The notes under the pieces are model-generated. The model did no database searches, was not told the origin of the DNA, and was given only the letters and a program-made list of their open reading frames with translations. 64,000 nt of DNA, taken from contig NZ_CP134399.1 in NCBI RefSeq assembly GCF_002968295.1, positions 124,001 through 188,000 of the forward strand, read 5' to 3'. A program made the position numbers and the translations under genes. Source of the stretch: Mycobacterium sp. ITM-2016-00317. Its GTDB lineage: Bacteria > Actinomycetota > Actinomycetes > Mycobacteriales > Mycobacteriaceae. Numbering within the stretch: the stretch's first letter is position 1; the number at the start of each line of letters is the position of its first letter. Shown in pieces: positions 36,365 through 46,589 of the stretch.

Positions 36365-37821
36365 TCAGGCCACCACCCGGATATTCGTCAGCGACGGATC
36401 CGCCGGGTCAGGGAGATTCATGCCGGCGGCGACGCCCGAGCGCAGGTAGTCGACGACGGCGGCGTTGAGTCGCTCGCCCGGTATCGCCGCCGGAATTCCC
36501 GGTGGATACGGGGTGATCTGCTCGGCCGCGATGCGGCCGTCCGCCTCGTCGGCAGGCACCATCTCGGTCCGGCCGAAGAACGCGTCGCGCGGCAGCATCA
36601 CCGTCTCCAGCTGCAGTTCACCCGGGTCGGGCAGATCGATCGACGGCGGCCGGTCGAAGCCGTCGGCGGCGGAGCGCCAGGCGGTGAGCGCGTCCAGCAG
36701 CCGGGCTGCGGTGCTGTCGTCGTCGGCGGTCGACAACGTCGCGAGGATGCGGCGGTGATCACTCATGCCGAGGTCGGTGCGGCAGTTCTCCCGCAACCAG
36801 TCGTTGGCCTGGTATCCGCTGGTGCCGGTGGCCGAGACATCGATCAGGACCTGTAACCGGTCGAGGTCGTAGGAGGCCTGCTCACCGAGCAATTGGTCCT
36901 CCATGACGGTCACCTCGGGCAGATCGTCGACCGCGGTGCGAATGCTGCGGGCGAGCTTCAGTGCGTCGCCGAGCAACTGCTCGCCACGCTCGGCCATCTG
37001 ACGCCGCCAGCCGTCGATGGCCGAGTACACCAGCACGTTCGGGCTGGTGTCATCAGCAGGTCGGCGCAGGCGGCCAGCCGGTCGCGGTCGATGAGGTCGC
37101 CCTGTACGTGGAACACCGAACCCTGCTCGAAGCCCATGCCCATCTTGTGCACGCTGACCACGCACACGTCAGCGCCGGCGTCCATGGCCCAGGTCGGCAG
37201 GTCCCGGTGGAAGGGAAGGTGGGCGCCCCAGGCCTCGTCGACGATCAGTGGTTTACCCCGGCGGTGGCAGACTTCGGCGATGCCGTACAGGTCCGCACAT
37301 GTCCCGTAGGGGCTGGGGCTCACGATGAGGGCCGCGTCGGCGTCCGGGTGGGAACGCCACGCCTCCTCCACCTGCTGAGGCGAGGGCGGATGCGACAGAT
37401 GACGCTCGGCGTCCCACTGCGGGGTGATCCATCGAGGTTGCAGGCCGCCGAAGATCAGTCCGGCCACGATCGACTTGTGGCTGTCGCGGGAGAGCAGCAG
37501 ACCGTCGCCTCCCCCGGCCACCGCCATCATCGCCGCCTTCACCGACAGTGAGCTGCCGCAGGTGGAGAAGTAGGTGGAGTCGGCGCCCACGGCATCGGCC
37601 ATCAGCTCTTCTGCGGCAGCCAGGAATCCGCCACGCATCCGGCGGTCGTCGAGACCGCCGCTGGCGAGCACGTCGTTGTGGAACGGAGCGGCCCCGAGCA
37701 CGTCGCGGACCCGCTCGTCGACACCCCGGCCCTGCCGGTGTCCGGGCGGGGTGAACCCGTAGCGGTCGTGTCGGTGGTAGTCGACGAGCGCGTCCAGCAT
37801 CGGTGCCTGAGACTGATCCAC
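36365..37821 (-). pseudogene. Orn/Lys/Arg decarboxylase-family PLP enzyme, frameshifted
   Basis: The first part (from GTG 37821 or ATG 37800) has DYHRHDRYGFTPPGHRQGRG and STCGSSLSVKAAMMAVAG. It continues with IVDEAWGAHLPFH and SVHKMGMGFEQGSVF, the region of the PLP lysine in the fold-type I Orn/Lys/Arg decarboxylase family. At about 37050 the frame changes: the conserved text DLLMTTSPNVLVYSAIDGWRRQM is split, and the last 240 residues (VLVYSAIDGW ... TPYPPGIPAAIPGERL) are in another frame. One missing base explains this; the corrected protein would be 485 residues. The product would be a diamine such as putrescine, cadaverine or agmatine. Sequence error or real pseudogene is undecided. Confidence 0.8.
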
Positions 37822-37908
37822 CAGTGCGGCGTTCCCGCTGCGCCTGACGGCAAACACGTCGGCACACGTGAGCGTTTGAGCAGGCACGGACCGGGTAAAC
37901 CGCGCGCC

Positions 37909-39420
37909 ATGTCCTCGCTGTGGACCGACGATCGGATCGAGACCCCCGCCAGCCCCGACGACGTGGACCGCGTGCGCACCGCCGACGTGGTGGTCGTCGG
38001 CGCCGGGATCACCGGCCTGACCACCGCGCTGCTGCTGGCACGCGCAGGCAAGAAGGTGGTGGTGGTCGAAGCGCGCCGGGTCGGCGCCGCGACCACCGGC
38101 AACACCACCGGCAAGGTGAGCGTGCTGCAGGGCAGCAAGCTGGCGCGCGTGCGCTCCAAGCACGGCACCGACGTGCTGAACGCCTATGTGGCGGGCAACG
38201 CGGAAGGCCGCGACTGGCTGACCCGGTACCACGACGACCACGGGCTGGACTACCAGCGTGAGGACGACCACTCCTACGCGCAGGACCGATCCGGGATCAG
38301 CACCGCCCGGGACGTGTTGACCGCATGCCGCGAGGGTGGCGTCGAGGCGGAGTGGGTCGACGAGGCCGACGTCCCGTTCCCGTTCAGCGGCGGGGTCCGG
38401 GTGCGCGACCAGGTGCAGATCGACCCGATGCCGTTCCTGGGCAGCCTGATCACCGAACTGGAGCGGCACGGCGGCACGCTGCTGCAAGGCGTGAGGGCCA
38501 CCTCGGTCGCCGGCACCGATCCGGTCCGGGTCCGGTTGCGTCTGACCGATATCTCGCAGGACACGCGCGAGACGCAGTTCGCCATCGCCGCCGGGCACTG
38601 CGTGCTCGCCACCGGGACACCGATCCTGGATCGCGGAATGTTCTTCGCGCGCGTCGAGCCCGAACGGTCCTACTGCCTGGCGTTCGACGTGCCCGGCGAC
38701 CTCACGAGATCGATGTACATCGCGGTGGACAGCCCGACCCGGTCCGTGCGGTACGCCCCGACACCGACGGGGGACAAGCTGATCGTCGGCGGGGCAGGAC
38801 ACACCGTCGGCAGGGCCAGGCATCCCAGGGAATCCGTCGAAGAGCTGGCGCGGTGGGCGAAGCTGCACTATCCCGGCGCGGTGCAGACCCACTACTGGTC
38901 CGCGCAGGACTACCACCCCGACGACGAAGTGCCGTTCGTCGGACCGATCCTGCCCGGGCACGACAGTGTGCTCGTGGCAACGGGATTCGACAAGTGGGGG
39001 ATGACCAACGGCGTCGCGGCGGCGCTGGCGCTGTCGGCCAGGATCCTCGGCGGGCGGATGGACTGGGCGCAGGCGTTCGCGAGCTGGCGCGCCCACGAAC
39101 TGCGCGGCATCCCGACTGCGCTCGAGCTGAACCTGAAGGTCGGAATCCACCTGGTCAACGGCTGGCTCGGCTCGAGCGGTCACGGGAAGACACCGGCCGA
39201 AGGGCAGGGGGTGGTAGACGGTCCGCCGTGGCGGCGCCGGGCCACCAGCGTCGTCGACGGTGTGCAGCGCACGGTGTCGGCCGTCTGCCCGCATCTGGGG
39301 GGCATCGTGACGTGGAACGACTCCGACTGCGCATGGGAGTGTCCGCTGCACGGATCCCGGTTCGCCCCGGACGGCTCGCTGCTGGAGGGCCCGGCCACCC
39401 GCGGCCTGACCGGATCGTGA
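37909..39420 (+). CDS. FAD-dependent oxidoreductase with C-terminal Rieske [2Fe-2S] domain
   Basis: 503 residues. The DAO-type FAD domain starts with VVVVGAGITGLTTALLLARAGKKVVVVEA (about residues 25-55). After the FAD domain (to about 400) comes a Rieske domain with both ligand motifs, CPHLGG and CPLHGSRF. This FAD-Rieske fusion occurs in a family of actinobacterial and bacillar oxidoreductases, substrates mostly unknown. It is divergent from the decarboxylase, with 87 bases between the starts, so the two could share control; oxidation of a polyamine made by the neighbour is a testable guess. The ATG at 37909 precedes MSSLWTDDRIETPASPDD. Confidence 0.9.
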   Translation: MSSLWTDDRIETPASPDDVDRVRTADVVVVGAGITGLTTALLLARAGKKVVVVEARRVGAATTGNTTGKVSVLQGSKLARVRSKHGTDVLNAYVAGNAEGRDWLTRYHDDHGLDYQREDDHSYAQDRSGISTARDVLTACREGGVEAEWVDEADVPFPFSGGVRVRDQVQIDPMPFLGSLITELERHGGTLLQGVRATSVAGTDPVRVRLRLTDISQDTRETQFAIAAGHCVLATGTPILDRGMFFARVEPERSYCLAFDVPGDLTRSMYIAVDSPTRSVRYAPTPTGDKLIVGGAGHTVGRARHPRESVEELARWAKLHYPGAVQTHYWSAQDYHPDDEVPFVGPILPGHDSVLVATGFDKWGMTNGVAAALALSARILGGRMDWAQAFASWRAHELRGIPTALELNLKVGIHLVNGWLGSSGHGKTPAEGQGVVDGPPWRRRATSVVDGVQRTVSAVCPHLGGIVTWNDSDCAWECPLHGSRFAPDGSLLEGPATRGLTGS

Positions 39421-39424
39421 CGGG

Positions 39425-40405
39425 TCAGGCGCGCAGCGTCTCGGAAGGGTTGCGGCCGTAGGTGTCCCGGTACATCGCGGCGAACCGGCCGGTGTGCGCG
39501 AATCCCCAACGGGCGGCGATTATCTGGACTGTGGTGTCGCCGGGGTCGGCGTTGAGCAGGTCGCGGTGCGCGTGATCCATCCGCACCCGCCGCAGGTACT
39601 CCATCGGGGTCATGGCCAGGTGGCGACGGAACATGTACTGCAGCGCTCGGGGGGTCACGTGGATGCTCTCGGCGATGTCGGCCAGCGCGATGTCGTTGTC
39701 GGCGTTGCCCTCGATGTAGGCCGTCGCCCGGCGCAACAGCGCCGGCTTGGCGTCGTTGCGATCGGTGGAGGTGGGCTCGATGGTGGTGGACGTCGGGAAC
39801 GCCGAGAGGACCGCGGCGGCCAGCATCGACGCGGTGGTCGACGCGACAAGGCGGGTCGGCTCGGGCCCGTCGGAGCGGGCCACGGTGCGCACGTACTCGA
39901 TCGCGGCGTTCAATTGCCGCCCGGCCTGCTCCGACACCGGGCGGTGGCCCAGCAGTCGCACCGAACCGCCCGGGCGGACGTCGTCCGGGGACGCGACCCG
40001 GTCCAGCAACGCGGTGTCGAACATGGTCAGGTCGAAAGTGGCTTCGCAGACCCGTCCCGAATAAGGGAGGTCGGGGGGCGAGAGCAACGTGAGATCACCG
40101 GGCGCGAACACGTCCGGCGGCTGGTCGATGAAGTCTTCCTCGATGTGGCCGTCCTGCACCCGGCACAGGCAGACCTTGCCGAGCGGCGCCGCGTCATAGG
40201 ACATGTGGAAGTCGAACCGGACCTGGTCGTGACTGACGGGGCCCACCCAGTGCCGCTCGATCCGTGTGGAGCCTGCCTCGCCGTCACCTGCGGCGATCCG
40301 CATCTTGGTGTATGCGCGCGCCAGAAAATCCTCGGTCGCCTCGAGGCTGTCGCTCTCGAAGTGCAGGTCACCGCGCGTTGAATGCGTAGTCGATGCTGTG
40401 TTCAT
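39425..40405 (-). CDS. AraC-family transcriptional regulator
   Basis: 326 residues from MNTASTTHSTRGDLHFESDSLEATEDFL. The N-terminal half resembles the AraC-binding-like domain of mycobacterial AraC regulators. The C-terminal 100 residues contain two helix-turn-helix units (DIALADIAESIHVTPRALQYMFRRHLAMTPMEYLRRVRMDHAHRDLL and the Pro-containing RWGFAHTGRFAAMYRDTYGRNPSETLR). Longer starts at 40471 or 40444 exist. It converges on the FAD-Rieske gene with 4 bases between stops. Target unknown. The region 40406-40687 holds no gene that I can support. Confidence 0.87.
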   Translation of the reverse strand: MNTASTTHSTRGDLHFESDSLEATEDFLARAYTKMRIAAGDGEAGSTRIERHWVGPVSHDQVRFDFHMSYDAAPLGKVCLCRVQDGHIEEDFIDQPPDVFAPGDLTLLSPPDLPYSGRVCEATFDLTMFDTALLDRVASPDDVRPGGSVRLLGHRPVSEQAGRQLNAAIEYVRTVARSDGPEPTRLVASTTASMLAAAVLSAFPTSTTIEPTSTDRNDAKPALLRRATAYIEGNADNDIALADIAESIHVTPRALQYMFRRHLAMTPMEYLRRVRMDHAHRDLLNADPGDTTVQIIAARWGFAHTGRFAAMYRDTYGRNPSETLRA

Positions 40406-40687
40406 CACTGCTACCCCGCTGTGGCGGTAGTCCTGTGAGGCCATGGCTTCGCCCCCGATGCCGTCGAGCATACCGGCAGGCCGGGGGTAATTCCCGGTCA
40501 GGCGAGCAACTATCCGACGAGCGAATGTCTGACATCCACTACGCGCGCGCGAAGAATTGACCGCAATTGCCGACGCCGCCAGGTCACACCAGCTCAGCGG
40601 GCGTCCGTAACGGCGTCGACAATTTGCTGCCGATCATGTCCGGCGCTGTGAATGCGGGAGGCGCATCACCGTGCCGAATTCGACGCG

Positions 40688-42127
40688 TCAGACCTTCTCG
40701 GTGACCGACAGCGCCGCGTTGATCGCGTCCACCCGGTCCTTGGCGTCGCCGAAGAGCATCTGGGTGTTCTCCCGGAAGAACAGCGGGTTCTGCACGCCGG
40801 CGTAGCCCGACGCCATGGACCGCTTGAACACGATGACGTTGTCGGCGTTCCACACCGTCAGCACCGGCATGCCGGCGATCGGGCTGCCCGGATCCTCCGA
40901 CGCCGCCGGGTTGACGGTGTCGTTGGCGCCGATGACCAGCACCACCGAGGTGCCGTCGAAGTCGTCGTTGATCTCGTCCATCTCCAGCACGATGTCGTAG
41001 GGCACCTTGGCCTCGGCCAGCAGCACGTTCATGTGCCCGGGCAGGCGGCCGGCGACCGGATGGATGCCGAAGCGCACGTCGACGCCGCGCTCGCGCAGCT
41101 TGCGGGTCAGGTCGGCGACGCCGTACTGGGCCTGTGCCACCGCCATGCCGTAGCCGGGGGTGATGATCACCGAGGTGGCGGTGGCCAGCAGTTCGGCCGC
41201 GGTCTCGGCGGTGATCTCCCGGTGCTCGCCGTAGTCCTTGTCCTCGGACGGTCCGGCTTCGATCCCGAAGCCGCCCGCGATCACCGAGATGAACGAGCGG
41301 TTCATCGCCTTGCACATGATGTAGGACAGGTAGGCACCCGAGGAGCCGACCAGTGCGCCGGTGATGATCAGCAGGTCGTTGCCCAGCAGGAAGCCCGACG
41401 CCGCGGCCGCCCAGCCCGAGTAGCTGTTGAGCATCGACACCACCACGGGCATGTCGCCGCCGCCGATCGAGGCGACCAGGTGCCAGCCCAGCAGCAGCGC
41501 CAGCACGGTGACCACGATCAGCAGCCACAGCTGCGGGTCGATGACGAACCACACGGTCAGCGCGATGAACACCAGCAGCGCGCCGACGTTGAGGATGTTC
41601 TTGCCCGGCAGCATCATCGGCGAGGACTTGATGCGTGCGGACAGCTTCAGGTTGGCCACGATCGACCCGGTGAAGGTCACCGCGCCGATGAACACGCCGA
41701 TGACGACCTCACCGGAGTGGATGCCCAGCATGCCTTCGGCGGCCAGCGCGGTGGCCTCGGCGCCTGCGGGGTCGCCCTCGACGTGCAGGTAGCCGTTCCA
41801 GCCGACCAGCACCGCGGCCAGGCCGACGAAGCTGTGCAGCAGCGCGATCAGCTCGGGCATGCCCGTCATCTCGACGATCTTGGCCCGCCACAGCCCGATC
41901 GCCGCGCCGACGGCCATCGCGAGGGCCAGCAGCGCCAGTCCGAGCGGCTCGATATGGCGGGCCAGGGCCAGCACGATGGTCGCGACCAGCGCGACCGCCA
42001 TCCCGGCGATCCCGAAAGTGTTACCCGCCCTTGATGTCTCGTGCTTGGACAGCCCGGCCAGCGCCAGGATGAACAGCAGAGCCGCGACGACGTAGGCCGC
42101 GGTGGCGGCGGTTTCCAGCGTGAACAT
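40688..42127 (-). CDS. pntB: NAD(P) transhydrogenase subunit beta
   Basis: 479 residues. The N-terminal 280 residues are membrane helices (domain II). The C-terminal part is the NADP-binding domain III with [40 protein letters not shown] and [15 protein letters not shown]. The enzyme couples proton entry to hydride transfer from NADH to NADP, supplying NADPH. It starts four bases after pntA. The frame is intact. Confidence 0.95.
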   Translation of the reverse strand: MFTLETAATAAYVVAALLFILALAGLSKHETSRAGNTFGIAGMAVALVATIVLALARHIEPLGLALLALAMAVGAAIGLWRAKIVEMTGMPELIALLHSFVGLAAVLVGWNGYLHVEGDPAGAEATALAAEGMLGIHSGEVVIGVFIGAVTFTGSIVANLKLSARIKSSPMMLPGKNILNVGALLVFIALTVWFVIDPQLWLLIVVTVLALLLGWHLVASIGGGDMPVVVSMLNSYSGWAAAASGFLLGNDLLIITGALVGSSGAYLSYIMCKAMNRSFISVIAGGFGIEAGPSEDKDYGEHREITAETAAELLATATSVIITPGYGMAVAQAQYGVADLTRKLRERGVDVRFGIHPVAGRLPGHMNVLLAEAKVPYDIVLEMDEINDDFDGTSVVLVIGANDTVNPAASEDPGSPIAGMPVLTVWNADNVIVFKRSMASGYAGVQNPLFFRENTQMLFGDAKDRVDAINAALSVTEKV

Positions 42128-42131
42128 GGCT

Positions 42132-43663
42132 CTAGCTCCTCGAGAACATCGCCAGCATGCGGCGGGTCACCGCGAAGCCACCGAAGATGTTGATACTGGC
42201 AAGCAAAATGGCCACGAACGCCAACGCGGTGATGGCCACATTCCCGTGACCGATCTGCAGCAGCGCGCCGACGACGATGATCCCGGAGATCGCGTTGGTC
42301 ACCGACATCAGCGGGGTGTGCAGCGCGTGGTGCACGTTGCCGATCACGTAGTAGCCGATCACGATCGCCAGCGCGAACACCGTCAGGTGCACCTGCAGCG
42401 CGGTCGGGGACAGCGCGATCAGCGCGAACAGCGCCGCCGCGGCGGCGAAGGTCAGGCCCAACCTGCGACCGGTCGTCATCGGCGTCTTGGCCGGCTTGCT
42501 CTGGACCGGCGCGGCGGGGGTGGCCGCCGCGGGAGCGGCCGAGACCTGCACCGGCGGTGGCGGCCACGTGATCGTGCCGTCGCGCACGACGGTCACCGAG
42601 CGCTGCACGACGTCGTCGAAGTCCAGGGTGAGCTGACCGTCCTTGTTCGGGGTCAGCAGCTTGAGCAGGTTCACCAGGTTGGTGCCGTAGAGCTGCGAGG
42701 CCTGCGCGGGCAGCCGGCCAGGTCGGTGTAGCCGATGATCGTCACGCCGTTGTCGGTGACGATCGCCTGGTCCTTGACCGTGCCCTCGACGTTGCCGCCG
42801 TTGGCCGCGGCCATGTCGACGATCACGCTGCCGGGCTTCATCGACGCGACCATCTCACCGGTGATGATGCGCGGCGCGGGCCTGCCCGGGATCAGCGCGG
42901 TGGTGATGATGATGTCGACGTCCTTGGCCTGCTCGGCGTACAGCGCCGCCTCGCGGGCCTTGTAGTCGTCGCCCATCTCCTTGGCGTAACCGGTGGCCGA
43001 CACTTCGGCCGCGGCCGGGTCGACGGCCAGGTACTCACCGCCCAAGGACTTGACCTGGTCGGCGACCTCGGGGCGCGGGTCGGTCGCCCGCACGATGGCG
43101 CCCAGGCTGCCGGCCGCGCCGATCGCGGCCAGCCCGGCCACCCCGGCGCCGACGACCAGCACCTTCGCCGGCGGCACCTTGCCCGCGGCGGTGACCTGAC
43201 CGGTGAAGAACCGGCCGAAGCGGTGTGCGGCTTCCACGACCGCGCGGTACCCGGCGATGTTGGCCATCGAGGACAGCACGTCCAGCGACTGCGCCCGCGA
43301 GATCCGCGGCACGGCGTCCATCGCGAGCACGGTGATCGGGCGGGTGGCCAGCTGATCGACCAACTCGGGCTTGAGTGCCGGCGAGATCAGGCTGATCAGG
43401 GTCGCCCCGTCACTGAGATTGGCGATCTCGGCCGGGCTCGGCGCGTTGACCTTCAGCACCACGTCCGAGGACAGCACCTGGTAGGTCGACCCGATGGCCG
43501 CGCCCGCCTCGGCATACGCGGCGTCGGAGAAACTGGCCGCGTCGCCCGCCCCGGACTCCACCACGACCTCGTAGCCGAGTTTGATGAGCTGCCCGACGGT
43601 CTGCGGGGTCGCAGCCACCCGCGTCTCGCCGAGCTGGGATTCTCTCGGTATCCCGATGATCAT
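42132..43663 (-). pseudogene. pntA: NAD(P) transhydrogenase subunit alpha, frameshifted (fused PntA form)
   Basis: The first part (MIIGIPRESQLGETRVAATPQTVGQL) is the NAD-binding domain I with VLVVGAGVAGLAAIGAAGSLGAIVRATDPRPEV. It runs to IIGYTDLAG, where the frame breaks at about 42711-42716. The continuation [34 protein letters not shown] lies in another frame and reaches the membrane helices of the PntAb part, ending ...RMLAMFSRS at 42132. The break falls inside a conserved helix of domain I, not at the natural PntAa/PntAb border. One or four missing bases explain it. Corrected length is about 510 residues, as in fused PntA. Confidence 0.85.
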
Positions 43664-43875
43664 CGATATCGATCCGATCTAGGCTTCGCTCACCGGGTGG
43701 CGGGACCCCTCGTGCACGCACAGCGGCGCCCCGGCACCCGTCGTTCGTTGGACGGATAAAGATGTCAGTGTAGGAGGCAGCTCCGCGGAGGGCGCACTCC
43801 ACCGGTCCCACGTGACTTTTGCTCGCGGTGAGCGCAGCTCTTCCCGGACGATGACGGATCCGTCAATGTCTGCCG

Positions 43876-44745
43876 GTGTCCGTTTTCGTCGACATCACAC
43901 CTGAGGGCGCCGTCGCGGCGGCGCCGGGGGCCGGTCCGCGCCCGGGCCGCGGTGTCTGGCGGGGCCGGCTCACCCGGGCGGCGCTGCCGCTGCTGTCGGT
44001 GGCCGTGTTCGGCCTGCTGTGGCAGCTCGCCGCGGCCAGCGGTGTCTGGAGCCAGACCTTCGTGCCGTATCCGGCGACCGTGTGGCACGCGTTCGTCGAC
44101 GTGTCGACCACCCACGACGGGGTCCGCGGGTACGCCGGCTACCTGTTGTGGGAGCACCTGTACATGACGCTGCGCCGGGTGCTGGCCGGCGTCGCCATCG
44201 GGGTGGCGCTGGGCGTGTCCCTCGGTCTGGTGATGGGGTCGGTCGGCTGGGTGCGCAGCGTGCTGGAGCCGTGGCTGACGTTCCTGCGTGCGCTGCCGCC
44301 ACTGGCCTATTTCTTCCTGCTGGTCATCTGGCTGGGTATCGACGAGGCGCCCAAGATCACGCTGCTCGCGCTGGCCGCGTTGCCGCCCGCGGCGGTCGCG
44401 ACCACTGCCGCCGTCGTCGCCGCCCCGGTCGGGTTACAGGAGGCCGCACGGGCTTTGGGTGCGTCGCGGCGGCAGGTGATCCGTGACGTGGTGGTGCCGT
44501 CGGCGCTGCCCGAGACGTTCACCGGGATCCGGCTCGCCGTCGGCATGGCCTATTCGTCGGTGGTCGCTGCCGAGTTGTTCAACGGCATCCCCGGAGTCGG
44601 CGGCCTGGTCAAGGACGCGAGCAACTACAACAACACCCCTGTCGTGCTGGTCGGGATCTTCGCCATCGGGTTCTCCGGCTTGGTGATCGACGGCCTGCTG
44701 CGCACCGTCGAACGGCGCGCGGTCCCCTGGAGAGGAAAGATATGA
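43876..44745 (+). CDS. ABC transporter permease, taurine/nitrate/sulfonate type
   Basis: 289 residues with six or so membrane helices and the BPD_transp_1 motif EAARALGASRRQVIRDVVVPSALPETFTGIRLAVGMAY, the EAA loop that contacts the ATPase. The pattern matches SsuC/TauC. A GTG start was taken at 43876. The ATG of the binding protein overlaps its end. It is divergent from pntA; the 212 bases between hold the promoters of both and no gene. Confidence 0.88.
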   Translation: MSVFVDITPEGAVAAAPGAGPRPGRGVWRGRLTRAALPLLSVAVFGLLWQLAAASGVWSQTFVPYPATVWHAFVDVSTTHDGVRGYAGYLLWEHLYMTLRRVLAGVAIGVALGVSLGLVMGSVGWVRSVLEPWLTFLRALPPLAYFFLLVIWLGIDEAPKITLLALAALPPAAVATTAAVVAAPVGLQEAARALGASRRQVIRDVVVPSALPETFTGIRLAVGMAYSSVVAAELFNGIPGVGGLVKDASNYNNTPVVLVGIFAIGFSGLVIDGLLRTVERRAVPWRGKI

Positions 44746-45770
44746 AATCCAAAGCCCTTCTCGTGGCACTGTTCTCGACGGTGCTGGCGCTGGCCGGCTG
44801 CGCGGTGGACACCGCAGGGCAGGAGCCCGACAAGCCCACCATCCGGATCGGGTACCAGACGTTCCCGAGCGGTGACCTGGTCGTCAAGAACAACAAGTGG
44901 CTCGAAGAGGCGTTGCCCGACTACAACATCAAGTGGACCAAGTTCGACTCGGGCGCCGACGTCAACACCGCGTTCATCGCCGACGAACTCGACTTCGGCG
45001 CGCTGGGCTCCAGCCCCGTCGCACGCGGGCTGTCCGAACCGCTCAACATCCCGTACAAGGTCGCCTTCGTGCTCGACGTGGCCGGCGACAACGAGGCGCT
45101 GGTGGTGCGCAACGACGCAGGCATCGACACCATCGGGCAACTGCGGGGCAAGCGCATCGGCACCCCGTTCGCCTCGACCGCGCACTACAGCCTGCTGGCG
45201 GCACTGGATCAGAACAGCTTGTCCGCCAAGGATGTTGCGCTGATCGACCTGCAGCCCCAGGCCATCCTGGCCGCCTGGGAGCGCGGCGACATCGACGCCG
45301 CCTACACCTGGCTGCCGACGCTCGACGAACTCCGCAAGACCGGTAGGGACCTGATCACCAGCAGGCAGCTGGCCGAGGCGGGCAAGCCCACGCTGGACCT
45401 GGCCACCGTCTCCGACGCGTTCGCCTCGGCCCACCCCGACGTCGTCGAGGTGTGGCGCCGGCAGCAGGCGCGTGCGCTCGACGTCCTGCGCGACGATCCG
45501 GATGCCGCTGCCAAGGCGATCGCCGCCGAGGTCGGGCTGTCCCCCGAAGACGTGGCCGGTCAGCTCAAGCAGATGGTGTTCCTCGCTCCCCAGGACATCT
45601 CGTCGACGGAATGGCTTGGCACCGAGGGGAATCCGGGCAACCTGGCCGCCAACCTGCAGAGCGCGTCGCAGTTCCTGGCCGACCAGAAGCAGATCCCGGC
45701 GCCCGCGCCGCTGACCGCGTTCCAGGACGCGATCTACACGAAGGGACTACCGGATGCCCTCGACGAATGA
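44742..45770 (+). CDS. ABC transporter substrate-binding lipoprotein, TauA/SsuA-like
   Basis: 342 residues. A lipoprotein signal (STVLALAGC, lipid-modified Cys at residue 20) anchors it outside the membrane. The mature part has the NMT1/TauA fold: IRIGYQTFPSGDLVVKNNKWLEEALPDYNIKW, ALGSSPVARGL and GKRIGTPFASTAHYSLLAAL. These resemble taurine- and alkanesulfonate-binding proteins, so sulfonate import for sulfur is the likely role. It overlaps the permease by 4 bases and the ATPase gene by 17. Confidence 0.9.
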   Translation: MKSKALLVALFSTVLALAGCAVDTAGQEPDKPTIRIGYQTFPSGDLVVKNNKWLEEALPDYNIKWTKFDSGADVNTAFIADELDFGALGSSPVARGLSEPLNIPYKVAFVLDVAGDNEALVVRNDAGIDTIGQLRGKRIGTPFASTAHYSLLAALDQNSLSAKDVALIDLQPQAILAAWERGDIDAAYTWLPTLDELRKTGRDLITSRQLAEAGKPTLDLATVSDAFASAHPDVVEVWRRQQARALDVLRDDPDAAAKAIAAEVGLSPEDVAGQLKQMVFLAPQDISSTEWLGTEGNPGNLAANLQSASQFLADQKQIPAPAPLTAFQDAIYTKGLPDALDE

Positions 45771-46533
45771 CGGTGTGATCCGGATCGACTCGGTGTCACA
45801 CCACTACGGCAGCGGGCGGCAGCAGGTCACCGCGCTCGGACCGGTCGACCTGACCGTGGACCCCGGGTCGTTCCTGGTGCTCGTCGGCGCGTCGGGCTGC
45901 GGCAAGAGCACGCTGCTGCGCCTGCTGGCAGGCTTCGAGGAACCCACCGAGGGCGCGGTGCAGGTGGCCGGCGGCCCGCCGACGCCGGGAGTGACCTCCG
46001 GGGTGGTGTTCCAGCAGCCGCGCCTGTTCCCGTGGCGCACCGTCGGGGGAAACGTCGACATGGCGCTCAAGTACGCAAAAGTGCCGCGCGACAAGCGGAT
46101 CGAGCGCCGCGAGGAACTCCTCGAGCGGGTCGGACTGAGCGGCACCGCCGCGCGGCGGATCTGGGAGATCAGCGGCGGCCAGCAGCAGCGGGTCGCGATC
46201 GCGCGGGCGCTCGCGGCGCAGACCCCGCTGTTCCTGCTCGACGAACCGTTCGCCGCACTCGATGCGCTGACGCGGGAACGGCTGCAGGAGGACGTGCGGC
46301 AGGTCAGCGCCGAATCCGGACGCACGACCGTGTTCGTCACCCACAGCGCCGACGAGGCCGCCTTTCTCGGCTCGCGGATCGTGGTGCTGACCCGCCGTCC
46401 GGGCCGGGTGGCGCTGGACATCCCGGTCGATCTGCCGCGCAGCGGGGTGGACCCCGACGAGTTGCGGCGGTCACCGGAGTACGGCCGGTTGCGGGCGGAA
46501 GTGGGCCGCGCGGTCAAGTCAGCCGCGGCCTGA
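45754..46533 (+). CDS. ABC transporter ATP-binding protein, TauB/SsuB-like
   Basis: 259 residues. Walker A is GASGCGKST, the signature ISGGQQQR, Walker B LFLLDEPFAALD, and the H-loop VFVTHSADEA. The VFQQPRLFPWRTVGGNVDMAL segment is typical of the nitrate/sulfonate/taurine group. The start overlaps the binding-protein gene, completing a permease-binding protein-ATPase operon. Confidence 0.92.
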   Translation: MPSTNDGVIRIDSVSHHYGSGRQQVTALGPVDLTVDPGSFLVLVGASGCGKSTLLRLLAGFEEPTEGAVQVAGGPPTPGVTSGVVFQQPRLFPWRTVGGNVDMALKYAKVPRDKRIERREELLERVGLSGTAARRIWEISGGQQQRVAIARALAAQTPLFLLDEPFAALDALTRERLQEDVRQVSAESGRTTVFVTHSADEAAFLGSRIVVLTRRPGRVALDIPVDLPRSGVDPDELRRSPEYGRLRAEVGRAVKSAAA

Positions 46534-46589
46534 CGCATATCTCGAAACGGCACCGATCGCGCAACGACATCGAATTGCCGGTGCGTCAG

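Noticed and set aside
36958..39351. 797-codon open frame on the minus strand
   Set aside because: Only its last part is the decarboxylase; the first 500 codons are antisense to the FAD-Rieske gene and have no protein-like character.
42132..42674. Separate pntAb gene starting at GTG 42674
   Set aside because: The start lies inside the conserved NLLKLL helix of domain I; a frameshift in a fused pntA explains the sequence better.
43662..43673. Palindrome ATCGATATCGAT at the pntA start
   Set aside because: It is partly formed by the start codon region and by common GATC/CGAT steps; no promoter element is placed to make it an operator.
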